From JAUQQI01 sp042408785 (GTDB taxonomy: Bacteria > Chloroflexota > Dehalococcoidia > JAUQQI01), in contig JBHOQU010000124.1 of the NCBI GenBank assembly GCA_042408785.1, positions 1-64,000 on the forward strand: 64,000 nt of DNA. Reading direction: 5' to 3'. The notes below the pieces were generated by a model. That model did not search any database. It was not told the origin of the DNA and was given only the letters and a program-made list of their open reading frames with translations. Positions 51,420 to 59,182 of this stretch are shown one piece after another. Every line of letters begins with the position of its first letter. Position 1 is the stretch's first letter. Both the position numbers and the translations under genes were made by a program.

Positions 51420-51760
51420 CGGTTCCTTCACGGATAAGGTCGGCAACACCGGAATGCCCGGACCCGGGTGGCTACCCCAGTCTTCGGTGGCCGACTGGGG
51501 TGGAGAACCGGAGGACGGTGTTGAAAAACCTGGGGATAATCGGGTCCAGGGGGCGGCTGGGTCTGCCTTAAGATGGGCCCGAGGGATGAGGAGCGAAGCC
51601 GAGCGCTCCCCTTCCCAAATCTCGACGAAAGGGGGGGATCGAGAACCGACCGCTCGGAGCCACCTGGGTGGCTACCAGAAGGGAATTCCAAGAAAGGAGG
51701 TGAGGGGTCTCATCTCGCGCCGGCGGACTCTAGAGGGGGGACTAGAGCCCGCCGGTTTTT
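51420..51760 (+). ncRNA. candidate structured RNA or leader with pseudoknot, unidentified class
   Basis: Part of a gene-free stretch (51263-51846) with unusually strong folding potential. Pairings found by hand: CAACACCG (51444-51451) with CGGTGTTG (51516-51523); GGACCCG (51460-51466) with CGGGTCC (51541-51547), which crosses the first and so makes a pseudoknot; ACCCCAGTC (51474-51482) with GACTGGGGT (51493-51501); GGAGCG/CGCTCC (51590-51609); CTCGA/TCGAG (51621-51643); AGCCAC/GTGGCT (51658-51673); GAGGTGAG/CTCATCTC (51697-51716, hiding an AAAGGAGG). An intrinsic terminator ends it. GGGTGGCTACC occurs twice exactly 200 bases apart (51466, 51666). I could not match it to T-box, RNase P, SRP, tmRNA, cobalamin, TPP, lysine or c-di-GMP consensus features. 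It may control the zinc-ribbon/nifS genes or be a free RNA. Confidence 0.55.
51720..51760 (+). terminator. intrinsic terminator at the end of the structured region
   Basis: CCGGCGG (51720-51726) pairs with CCGCCGG (51749-51755), and inside it CTCTAG (51728-51733) with CTAGAG (51742-51747), loop AGGGGGGA, then TTTTT. It lies 87 bases before the next gene, as in a riboswitch-type attenuator or at the end of a small RNA. Confidence 0.85.
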
Positions 51761-51846
51761 GCTTGGCAAAGCCAACCCGAAAGTTGCGATAATTTTAACG
51801 GAGGAGGTTTCGAACCCTAAGAGCCCCGAAACCGACGGAGAATGAG

Positions 51847-52011
51847 ATGACGGAACTTGTCTGCCCCAAGTGCGGCCGGCCCGCCCTCAAAAATATCGGC
51901 GGGGGTTTCTACCTTTGCTCGGCCGCCAGCTCGGGCTGCGGCAGTATCTGGCACGAACGCCACCTGCTGCAGGCCCTCACCCAGCGGACTGGCCGTTCGG
52001 AACAGAGCTAG
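51847..52011 (+). CDS. small zinc-ribbon protein
   Basis: A 54-residue protein, MTELVCPKCGRPALKN then a stretch with a second Cys pair (YLCSAASSGCG). The CPxCG and C-x6-C arrangement resembles the zinc-ribbon repeats at the C-terminus of topoisomerase I and similar small DNA- or RNA-binding ribbons. ATG 51847 follows ACGGAGAA. It is the first gene after the structured leader and precedes nifS by 63 bases. Function unknown. Confidence 0.7.
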   Translation: MTELVCPKCGRPALKNIGGGFYLCSAASSGCGSIWHERHLLQALTQRTGRSEQS

Positions 52012-52074
52012 CCTGCGGCGGCCGGTTTGATCCCTGCCAGTTCCCGGCCATATACTGGGAATTGGTGAGCCGAC

Positions 52075-53256
52075 ATGACCAGCCGCCGCGTCTACCTGGA
52101 CCACGCCGCCACCACCCCAGTCCACCCGCGGGTCCTGGAGGCGATGTTGCCGTACTTTACCGAGAAGTACGGGAACCCCTCCGGGGTTCACGCCCTGGCT
52201 CAGGAGGCCCAGCGGGCGCTGGAAGATGCCCGCGCCCGAATCGCCGCCGTTCTGGGCTGCCGTCCGTCGGAGGTGGTTTTCACCAGCGGCGGGAGCGAGG
52301 CTGATAACGCCGCGATCCGGGGCGTTGCCCGGGCCTGCCGGCCCTGCGGCAACCACATCGTCACCTCCGCCGTCGAGCACCACGCCGTCCTCCACGCCTG
52401 CCAGGAGCTGGAGCGGGAGGGCTTCCAGGTAACCTATGTGCCGGTGGACGAGTACGGCCGGGTCGACCCCGATGACGTGGCCCGGGCCGTGACCGACCGG
52501 ACCATCCTGGTCTCGGTAATGTACGCCAATAACGAGGTGGGAACTATCCAGCCGGTGGCCGAGGTGGCCCGGGCGGTGAAGCGGGTGAACCCGGCGGTGG
52601 TGGTCCACACCGATGCCGTTCAGGCCGCCGGCCTCCTGGAGCTGGATGTGGGCCGCCTCGGGGTGGATATGCTGTCTCTCTCGGCCCACAAGTTCTTCGG
52701 TCCGAAGGGGGTGGGGCTGCTCTACATCCGCCGGGGGACGCCCTTCAGCCCCCTGATTGTGGGCGGCAATCAGGAGCGCAACCGCCGGGCCGGGACCGAA
52801 AACGTCGCCGGCATTGTGGGCATGGCGGTGGCCCTGGAGCTGGCCGAATCCGGCCGGCCGGCCCACGCGGCCCACTGCCGCCGCCTCCGGGACCGCTTGA
52901 TCGAGGGGGTGCTGGCCCGGGTGCCGGGTTCCAGGCTCAACGGCCACCCGACCGAGCGACTCGCCAACAACGCCCACTTCTCCTTTGAGGGAATTGATTC
53001 CGAGGCGCTGCTGGCCGGCCTCGACCTGGCCGGAATCTGCGCCTCCAGCGGGAGCGCCTGCACCACCGGTTCGGCCGAGCCTTCCCATGTGCTGGTGGCG
53101 ATGGGGCTCGGGCCGACCTGGACCCGGGGCACCCTGCGGCTGACCCTGGGGCCGGCCAACTCCGATGCGGATGTCGACTACGTGCTGGAGGTTTTGCCGG
53201 AACTGGTGGCCCGTCTCCGGGCGGCCGGTGCCCTTGCGGCCGGAAGTGTGCTATAA
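52075..53256 (+). CDS. nifS: cysteine desulfurase (NifS/IscS type)
   Basis: A 393-residue PLP enzyme that takes sulfur from cysteine for Fe-S clusters and thio-modified tRNA. N-terminal YLDHAATTPVHPRVLEAM; PLP lysine in LSLSAHKFFGPKG (about residue 206); catalytic Cys in the flexible loop SSGSACTTGSAEPS (about residue 328). The loop length matches group I (IscS/NifS). It precedes iscA by 48 bases; a scaffold IscU is absent here. Confidence 0.96.
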   Translation: MTSRRVYLDHAATTPVHPRVLEAMLPYFTEKYGNPSGVHALAQEAQRALEDARARIAAVLGCRPSEVVFTSGGSEADNAAIRGVARACRPCGNHIVTSAVEHHAVLHACQELEREGFQVTYVPVDEYGRVDPDDVARAVTDRTILVSVMYANNEVGTIQPVAEVARAVKRVNPAVVVHTDAVQAAGLLELDVGRLGVDMLSLSAHKFFGPKGVGLLYIRRGTPFSPLIVGGNQERNRRAGTENVAGIVGMAVALELAESGRPAHAAHCRRLRDRLIEGVLARVPGSRLNGHPTERLANNAHFSFEGIDSEALLAGLDLAGICASSGSACTTGSAEPSHVLVAMGLGPTWTRGTLRLTLGPANSDADVDYVLEVLPELVARLRAAGALAAGSVL

Positions 53257-53257
53257 T
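53249..53257 (+). promoter_or_regulatory. extended -10 promoter of iscA
   Basis: TGCTATAAT overlaps the nifS stop codon (TAA, 53254-53256). It gives iscA its own start site in addition to read-through from nifS. Confidence 0.65.
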
Positions 53258-53304
53258 AATGCCAAGCGCTGAGAACGCCTTTAGGCCTGAGGAGGGGTCC
53301 TGCG

Positions 53305-53661
53305 ATGGTCACTTTGACGCCAGATGCCGTTAATAAGGTCAGGAGCCTCCTGGAGAAGGAGGCAAAGCAAGGTTACGCCCTGCGGATTTTCATCACCGGC
53401 GGGGGCTGCGCCGGCTTTTCCTACGGCATGGTCTTCGACGACACCATAGAAGAGGACGACTACGTGGTGGAGGCCGACGGCCTCAAGGTGGTCATCGACC
53501 CCTTAAGTGCCCAGTACCTTAAGGGGGCTGAGATCGACTACATTGACGGCCTGATGGGCGCCGGCTTCACCATCAACAACCCGAACGCCGTCTCCACCTG
53601 CGCCTGCGGCCACTCCTTCTCCACCGAGCAGGGCAAGGTTCACTCCGGGCGCTGCCGCTAA
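53305..53661 (+). CDS. iscA: A-type Fe-S carrier protein (IscA/ErpA/HesB family)
   Basis: A 118-residue protein. ATG 53305 follows GAGGAGGGG. The three cluster-binding cysteines are in GGGCAGFSY (about residue 34) and STCACGHSF (Cys98, Cys100). It has about 10 extra C-terminal residues with another Cys (SGRC). It carries Fe-S clusters to apo-proteins and follows nifS, its sulfur donor. Confidence 0.95.
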   Translation: MVTLTPDAVNKVRSLLEKEAKQGYALRIFITGGGCAGFSYGMVFDDTIEEDDYVVEADGLKVVIDPLSAQYLKGAEIDYIDGLMGAGFTINNPNAVSTCACGHSFSTEQGKVHSGRCR

Positions 53662-53688
53662 CTCCTAACCCGTCGGCGCTGACCTTAT

Positions 53689-53722
53689 GGGCGTGCTGTG
53701 AGCGCAGTGCGCCCTTTTGTTT
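53689..53722 (+). terminator. intrinsic terminator after iscA
   Basis: GGGCGTGCTG (53689-53698) pairs with CAGTGCGCCC (53705-53714) over ten positions with two G-U pairs, followed by TTTTGTTT. Confidence 0.85.
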
Positions 53723-53733
53723 AGTTCCCGCTG

Positions 53734-54237
53734 ATGACGCCGCGCTTTTGCTCGCAGTGTGGGGCTCCCCTGACCCAGGCACCCGTTGAGGGGAAACTGC
53801 GCCCGGTTTGCCCGGCCTGCGGCCGGGTGCACTATTTAAACCCGGTCCCGGTGGCGGCCTGTATTATCGAGCTTGGTGATGGGGTCGTGCTGGTGCGGCG
53901 CAAGTATAACCCAGGCCAGGGCGGTTGGGCCTTCCCGGCCGGCTACGTGGACGCGGACGAGACCGTCCAGGATGCGGCCCGGCGGGAGGCCCGGGAGGAG
54001 ACGGGCCTTGATGTGGAGCTGGGGCCGGTGGTGGACGTTTGCTCCTTTTTTGACGCCGACCGGAGCGGGGTTGTAATCTTCTTCCGGGCCCGGGCCAGGG
54101 GCGGCGAGCCGAGACCCGGCGACGATGCCGAGGCGGTCCGGCTCGTCCGCCCCGAGCAGCTTTCGCCGGAGATGCTGGTTTTCGAAAGCCACCGGCGGGC
54201 CTGGCACAGCTGGCTCAGGCAGAGGGACTTCGGGTGA
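53734..54237 (+). CDS. Nudix hydrolase with N-terminal zinc ribbon
   Basis: A 167-residue protein. A CSQC / CPAC zinc ribbon occupies residues 6-33, followed by a Nudix fold. The Nudix box GYVDADETVQDAARREAREETGLD (about residues 70-93) satisfies the G-x5-E-x7-RE-x-x-EE consensus. The arrangement is like NudC-type NADH/RNA-cap pyrophosphatases in miniature, or ADP-ribose hydrolases. The substrate is not determined. Its stop overlaps the cinA GTG (GTGA). Confidence 0.9.
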   Translation: MTPRFCSQCGAPLTQAPVEGKLRPVCPACGRVHYLNPVPVAACIIELGDGVVLVRRKYNPGQGGWAFPAGYVDADETVQDAARREAREETGLDVELGPVVDVCSFFDADRSGVVIFFRARARGGEPRPGDDAEAVRLVRPEQLSPEMLVFESHRRAWHSWLRQRDFG

Positions 54238-55466
54238 AGGCCGAGATCATTGCCGTCGGAACCGAACTCCTCTTGGGGCAAATTGTAGATACCAACTCGG
54301 CGTACCTGGCCCGGGAGCTGGCCGAGCTGGGCATCGACCTCTACTGGGTCAGCCAGGTTGGGGACAACCTGGAGCGGCTAAGCGAGGCAATTTCCAGGGC
54401 CCTGGGCCGGTCGGACCTGGTAATCCTCAGCGGGGGGCTGGGGCCAACGGAGGACGACCTGACCCGGGATGCCATCGCCCGGGTGCTGGGCGAAAGCCTC
54501 TACATCGACCCGGAGCTGGAGGCCGCCCAGCGGGCGTTCTGGGCGGCCCGGGGCCTAGAGATGCCGCCCCGGAACCTGACCCAGGCGATGCTTATCCCTT
54601 CGGCCCGGCCCATCCCCAACCCCATCGGCACCGCCCCGGGCTGGTGGGTGGAGAAGGACGGCCGCATCATCGTCGCCATGCCGGGGGTTCCCCGGGAGCT
54701 TACCCGGATGTGGGAGCACGAGGTCAAGTTCCGGCTTCGGAGCCTTACCGGGGCGGCCGCCATCCTCTCCCGAACCCTTAAGGTCGTCGGGCGGGGGGAA
54801 TCGGCGGTCGAAGAGGCCATTCGGCCCCTGGTAAGGTCGTCCAACCCTACGGTGGCGACCTACGCCAAGCCTGACGGCATCCACATCCGCATTACGGCCA
54901 AGGCCGCCACTCCCGAGGCGGCCCGGGCCCTGATCGAGCCCGTTGAGGCCCAGGTCCGGGCCGTGCTGGGACCGGACATCTACGGCGCCGACGACGATAC
55001 GCTGGAGGGGACCATCCTGGGCCTCCTCCGGACCTTACGGTGGCGGCTGGCGCTTATCGAACTGCTCACCGGGGGCCTGCTGGCCGCCGCCCTCTCCGAG
55101 CCGCCGGAGGCCCAGGGCACGCTGGCGGGGGCCCTTGTGCTGACGGGTCCGGCGGAGCTGGCGCGTCTTGGCTTTAACCCGGAGGCCTTTCGGGAAGACG
55201 GCCCCGGAAACCTGGCCTTGAAGCTGGCGGCGGCCGCCCGGGAGCAGTTCGGGGCCGAGGTGGGCCTGGCCACGGTGGGCGAGGAGACTCTGGGCGGGTG
55301 GGGCGAGCCGCCCGGCGCCGCCTTTGTCGGCCTCGACGCAGCCGGCCAGGCCGTTTATCAGCGGCTCGTGGTTCCCATGAGCCGGCCCGAAGTCCGACGC
55401 CGGGCTGTTCTCACCGCCTTTCACCTCCTCTGGCGGGGCCTCCGTGGTCGGGTCGCGTCCGATTAG
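54234..55466 (+). CDS. cinA: CinA family protein with degenerate C-terminal deamidase domain
   Basis: A 410-residue protein. The N-terminal MoCF/COG1058 domain is typical (EIIAVGTELLLGQIVDTNSAYL, VILSGGLGPTEDDLTRDA), with likely ADP-ribose or related pyrophosphatase activity. The C-terminal PncC-like NMN deamidase domain normally carries ESxTGGLLA; here the block reads ELLTGGLLAAALS, without the Ser, and the rest of the domain is weakly conserved. Deamidase activity may be lost. The gene overlaps the Nudix gene by 4 bases and the glycerate kinase gene by 23, which would fit a nucleotide-repair theme with the Nudix enzyme. Confidence 0.9.
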   Translation: MKAEIIAVGTELLLGQIVDTNSAYLARELAELGIDLYWVSQVGDNLERLSEAISRALGRSDLVILSGGLGPTEDDLTRDAIARVLGESLYIDPELEAAQRAFWAARGLEMPPRNLTQAMLIPSARPIPNPIGTAPGWWVEKDGRIIVAMPGVPRELTRMWEHEVKFRLRSLTGAAAILSRTLKVVGRGESAVEEAIRPLVRSSNPTVATYAKPDGIHIRITAKAATPEAARALIEPVEAQVRAVLGPDIYGADDDTLEGTILGLLRTLRWRLALIELLTGGLLAAALSEPPEAQGTLAGALVLTGPAELARLGFNPEAFREDGPGNLALKLAAAAREQFGAEVGLATVGEETLGGWGEPPGAAFVGLDAAGQAVYQRLVVPMSRPEVRRRAVLTAFHLLWRGLRGRVASD

Positions 55467-56619
55467 GGCGCTGGCGGCGCCCCAAGGCTTCAAAGGCTCC
55501 TTGAGCCCCCTGGCGGCGGCCCAGGCTATCGCCGAGGGGGTTCGGGCCGTCTGGCCCGAAGCCGAGGTGGACCTGGCGCCCGTGGCCGACGGGGGCGACG
55601 GCACCGTAGACGCCCTGGTCCTGGCCACGGGTGGCCGGAAGCTTCGGGTAAAGACCGTCGACCCCCTGGGCAGACCCATCGAGGCCGAAATCGGGGTCCT
55701 GGGCGACGGCCAGACGGCCGTGGTGGAGATGGCCCAGGCTTCGGGCCTGGCCCGCCTCCGGCCGGACGAGCGAAACCCCCTGGTGACCACCACCTACGGC
55801 ACCGGCCTCCTTATCCGGGCGGCCCTCGATGCCGGGTTCCGGTGGGTCATCGTGGGCATCGGGGGCAGTGCCACGAACGACGGGGGCGCCGGAATGCTCC
55901 AGGCCCTGGGGATGGGCCTCCTGGACCGGAACGGCCGGCCCATTCCGCCCGGAGGCCAGGGGCTCCTGAGCCTGGAGCGCATCGACCCCAGGGGCCTCGA
56001 CCCCCGCCTGGGAGAGGCCGAGATTATCGTGGCTTCGGACGTCACCAACCCCCTTTGCGGGCCGGAGGGGGCGGCTGCCGTCTACGGGCCCCAGAAGGGA
56101 GCGACGCCCGAGATGGTTCGACTGCTCGATGAGGCCCTGGCCCACTTTGCGGAGGTGGTTCGCCGGGACCTGGGCCGGGATGTGGCCGGGGTGCCGGGGG
56201 CGGGGGCGGCGGGGGGCCTGGGGGCCGGGCTGCTTCTTCTGCCCAACGTCCGCATTCGGCCGGGGGCGGAGGTGGTCTTCGAGGCCGTCGGGATCGACGC
56301 CCGCCTGGCCGCGGCCGACCTGGTTTTCACCGGGGAGGGGGCCGTGGACCGGTCGACCGTCTTCGGGAAGACCCCGGCCCGGCTGGCAGAACGGGCGCGG
56401 GCCCACGGCCGGCCGCTGGTCATCTTCACGGGGCGGCTCGGGCCCGGCTACGGAGAGGTTTACCGCCTGGGGGTGGGGGCGGTAGTCCCCATCGTGCCAG
56501 GGCCTGTAGGCGAGGCCGAGGCGATGGTCCGGGCCTTTGAGTTTTTAAGGGACGCGGCCGAGCGGACCTGCCGCCTGCTGGCGGTGGGCCTCGGGCTGGG
56601 CGGCGGCCGGGCGGCTTAG
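55444..56619 (+). CDS. glxK: glycerate 2-kinase (GlxK/GarK type)
   Basis: A 391-residue kinase phosphorylating glycerate, joining glyoxylate/serine breakdown to glycolysis. N-terminal APQGFKGSLSPLAAAQAIAEG, the DGGDGTVDAL motif, and VGIGGSATNDGGAGMLQALG are signature blocks of the family. A C-terminal VFTGEGAVDRSTVFGKTP is also present. GTG 55444 gives an overlap with cinA; a slightly later start is possible. Confidence 0.93.
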   Translation: MVGSRPIRALAAPQGFKGSLSPLAAAQAIAEGVRAVWPEAEVDLAPVADGGDGTVDALVLATGGRKLRVKTVDPLGRPIEAEIGVLGDGQTAVVEMAQASGLARLRPDERNPLVTTTYGTGLLIRAALDAGFRWVIVGIGGSATNDGGAGMLQALGMGLLDRNGRPIPPGGQGLLSLERIDPRGLDPRLGEAEIIVASDVTNPLCGPEGAAAVYGPQKGATPEMVRLLDEALAHFAEVVRRDLGRDVAGVPGAGAAGGLGAGLLLLPNVRIRPGAEVVFEAVGIDARLAAADLVFTGEGAVDRSTVFGKTPARLAERARAHGRPLVIFTGRLGPGYGEVYRLGVGAVVPIVPGPVGEAEAMVRAFEFLRDAAERTCRLLAVGLGLGGGRAA

Positions 56620-56631
56620 GCGTCCGCAAGC

Positions 56632-56640
56632 TGATATAAT
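56632..56640 (+). promoter_or_regulatory. extended -10 promoter of the glycosyltransferase gene
   Basis: TGATATAAT (TG-n-TATAAT) 17 bases before ATG 56657. Confidence 0.65.
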
Positions 56641-56656
56641 CAAGCGAGGAGCGCCG

Positions 56657-58192
56657 ATGGTGGGGTTAAACTTAGCCGCCATCTTCAGGGCCATCGGCCT
56701 GCCGGCCACCGAAGGGCTGCGTCAGCGCCTCTACGAGGCTTACCCGGGCCTTATGGCCTGGCTCATCCTAACGGCCCCGGTCTGGCTCTCCTTCATCCAC
56801 CCCACGGTGGGCCTTGCGGTGGTGGCCTGCGGCTTTGTCATCTTCGTGGCCAAGGTCTTTTATTACGGGGTAAGCGCCCTCGTCAACCGGCCCTGGATAA
56901 TCCGCTCCAGCCGGGAAGACTGGCTTTCCCGCCTTGAGGGTCACCCCGAGTGGCGTCAGCTCAGGGTTATCTTCCTGGTCCGGGCCTACCGTGAGTCTAA
57001 CTACGGGATGCTGCGGGCCAGCGTCCAGTCCATCTACGACTCCAACTGGCCGAAGGACCCGGCCGGTCGGTTGGTCAACGTTGAAGTGGTCTACTGCACC
57101 GAGGAGAACGACCCCATTACCCCGCCCCTGGTGGCCCGGCTCCGGGAGGAGTTTGCGGGCAGGTTGCCCATCCGGGAGCTGGCCCATCCTGAGGAGCCCG
57201 ATGTTTTGCCCGGTCCCAGCTCGGCCATGCACTGGGCGGGCCGGGTGCTTTACCGGGAGGCCCTGGCCCGGGGGGAAGACCCCTGGCGGGTCCTGATCGT
57301 GGACCTGGATTCAGATACGCGGTTTCACCCGAACTTCCTGCCGGCCCTGGTGGTGACCTTCCTGGAGGACCCGGACCGGCGGTTTCACCTTTACCAGCCG
57401 GTGGTCCTCTTCACCCTGGACTACTGGCAGGCCCCCCTTCACAGCCGGCTGGCCGCCCTGGCCACCTCCGCCCACACCGTGGGCTGGATCCGGCGGCCGG
57501 AGATCGCTTTTACCGGCGCGGCCGGAACCCTCGGTCTTTATGCCACCGTGGATTTCTGGCCCACCAACTCCCACAGTCAGGACAGCGGGGTGGAGTTCAG
57601 GCTCCGGGCCAGGTATGGCGAACGCTTCCGTGTTGTGGGGATACCCATCCCGGTCTGGGTCTACCCGGTGATGGCCCTCGGCGACCGTTCCACAACCCTG
57701 GCCAGGATCCGCACTTACGTCCGCTCCTTCCAGAGCCTTTTTAAGCAGAGCGCCCGCTGGCGGGAAGGGCCCCTGGACGAGTTCGTGGAGGCGGCCCGCA
57801 TCGGCCACATTCCGCTGCTCCTGGCCAAGCTCTGGTCGGGCCTGGAGCGGGACCTGCTTACCCTGATCCCGGGGGTCGGGTTTACGGCGGCGAAGCTGGT
57901 CGATTCGGTCCTTTACCCGTATTACAGCGTGGAGACGATGAACTGGGTGGTGGGTGTTGCCCTCACCGGGGTTACGGTCCTGGGGCTGGCGGTTTACTGG
58001 TCGCTGCTGGCGGTGCCGGAGTGGGTTGGGCCGGGCCGGCCGGGCCTGCGGGGCCTTCGGGATGTGTTCCTTTTCTGGCTGGTCTTTCCCTTCTACATCC
58101 CGATCCTCACGGGCGTCGCCGGTCTGCGAACTTCCACCGCTTACCTGCTGGGGCACCGACCCCGGGGCCACTACGTGCCCACCCCGAAGTAG
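56657..58192 (+). CDS. membrane glycosyltransferase, family-2-like
   Basis: A 511-residue protein. Two N-terminal membrane helices (about residues 33-80) and two or three near the C-terminus (about 425-500) flank a cytosolic catalytic domain. A DxD-type motif lies in LIVDLDSDTRFHPNF (about residues 213-227), and an acceptor-side ED/QD-like SHSQDSGVEFRLRARYG follows. The layout matches processive or lipid-linked GT2 enzymes. ATG 56657 follows GAGGAGCG. It meets the reductase gene tail to tail. Given the sphingolipid-type genes next to it, a glycolipid role is possible but not shown. Confidence 0.8.
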   Translation: MVGLNLAAIFRAIGLPATEGLRQRLYEAYPGLMAWLILTAPVWLSFIHPTVGLAVVACGFVIFVAKVFYYGVSALVNRPWIIRSSREDWLSRLEGHPEWRQLRVIFLVRAYRESNYGMLRASVQSIYDSNWPKDPAGRLVNVEVVYCTEENDPITPPLVARLREEFAGRLPIRELAHPEEPDVLPGPSSAMHWAGRVLYREALARGEDPWRVLIVDLDSDTRFHPNFLPALVVTFLEDPDRRFHLYQPVVLFTLDYWQAPLHSRLAALATSAHTVGWIRRPEIAFTGAAGTLGLYATVDFWPTNSHSQDSGVEFRLRARYGERFRVVGIPIPVWVYPVMALGDRSTTLARIRTYVRSFQSLFKQSARWREGPLDEFVEAARIGHIPLLLAKLWSGLERDLLTLIPGVGFTAAKLVDSVLYPYYSVETMNWVVGVALTGVTVLGLAVYWSLLAVPEWVGPGRPGLRGLRDVFLFWLVFPFYIPILTGVAGLRTSTAYLLGHRPRGHYVPTPK

Positions 58193-58195
58193 CCC

Positions 58196-59179
58196 TCAGA
58201 ACCAGCCCACCGACCGGTACCAGTCGTAGGTTAGTTTAAGCCCCTGGTGCAGGCTCACCTCAGTCCTGAAGCCCAGTTCCGCCTCAATGCGACTGCAGTC
58301 GCAGACCCAGTCGCCGGCCGTCATCTCCACGGCCTTATCGTAGCTGAAGACCATGGGCCGGTGTCTGGCCCGGGCCACCAGGTCGGCCGCCGCGCCGGCC
58401 AGGCGGAAGGCCCAGCCCGGGGCCGGGAGGGTCAGGCCGAGCCGGCCCATGACCTGTCCGATGGCCTCGGCCAGGGTGCGAAAGGAGTACGGGGTGGGGT
58501 CGGCGATGTGGTAAATCCCGACGGCCCGGGGCGATTCGGCCGCCGCCACGATGCCCCGCACCAGGTCCCCCACGTAGATGAGGCTGAAACGGCGCTCAGT
58601 GCAGAGGACCGGCCGGACCCCGAGCTTAACCACCCGGAAGTAGAGAAGTCCCTCGCCGTCCCGGGGGCCATAGACGATGGGGGGCCGCAGGATTACCCAC
58701 TCCACCGGGGAATTCCTCACAACCAGTTCCTCGGCCAGCCGCTTGCTCTTGCCGTAAACGCTTACCGGGTTCGGGTGCTCGGCCTCCGTTCGGGCCGTGC
58801 CGGCCTGGGAGGGGCCGGCGGCGGCCAGGCTGGACAAAAAGATGAGCTTGCGGCAGGAACCGCCGGCCCGGCCCAGGGCCGAGAGCAGGTTGGCCGTTCC
58901 GGTGACGTTGACCTGGAAAAACTCCTGCGGGTGCAAAGCCCGGGTAAGGCCGGCCACGTGAAAGACCACCTCGGCCCCGGTAAAAACGCCTTCGAGGGTT
59001 TCGGGTACGGTGAGGTCGGCCTGCACCAGCTCTACCGGCAGGCCCTTAAGCCAGTGGGCCCGGTCGGGGTTACGGACCGGGCACCGGACCCGCCAGCCCC
59101 GGCTGACCAGGGCCTCCACCAGGTGGCTCCCGATGAAGCCGGTGGCGCCGGTTACGACGCAGACTTTCGAAAGACCCAC
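58196..59179 (-). CDS. NAD-dependent epimerase/reductase, CerR-like
   Basis: A 327-residue extended short-chain dehydrogenase. Rossmann motif VTGATGFIGSHLVEAL, the catalytic YGKSK (Tyr-x3-Lys, about residue 154), and FLSSLAAAGPS for the Ser. The sequence fits the 3-beta-HSD/dihydroflavonol-reductase group. It starts 3 bases after the serine-palmitoyltransferase-like gene. In Caulobacter an enzyme of this fold (CerR) next to spt reduces the keto group in ceramide synthesis, so the same job is inferred here. Confidence 0.85.
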   Translation of the reverse strand: MGLSKVCVVTGATGFIGSHLVEALVSRGWRVRCPVRNPDRAHWLKGLPVELVQADLTVPETLEGVFTGAEVVFHVAGLTRALHPQEFFQVNVTGTANLLSALGRAGGSCRKLIFLSSLAAAGPSQAGTARTEAEHPNPVSVYGKSKRLAEELVVRNSPVEWVILRPPIVYGPRDGEGLLYFRVVKLGVRPVLCTERRFSLIYVGDLVRGIVAAAESPRAVGIYHIADPTPYSFRTLAEAIGQVMGRLGLTLPAPGWAFRLAGAAADLVARARHRPMVFSYDKAVEMTAGDWVCDCSRIEAELGFRTEVSLHQGLKLTYDWYRSVGWF

Positions 59180-59182
59180 GGC

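Noticed and set aside
51346..51792. A 148-codon plus-strand open frame through the structured region
   Set aside because: It runs through all hairpins and the terminator, has no ribosome-binding site, and its product resembles no protein.
51263..51846. RNase P RNA, SRP RNA, tmRNA or a T-box in this gap
   Set aside because: Key conserved strings are missing: no GAGGAAAGTCC or ACAGAA for RNase P, no SRP GGAAG-AGCAG core, no tRNA-like ends of tmRNA. GGGTGGCTACC differs from the T-box GGGTGGNACCGCG.
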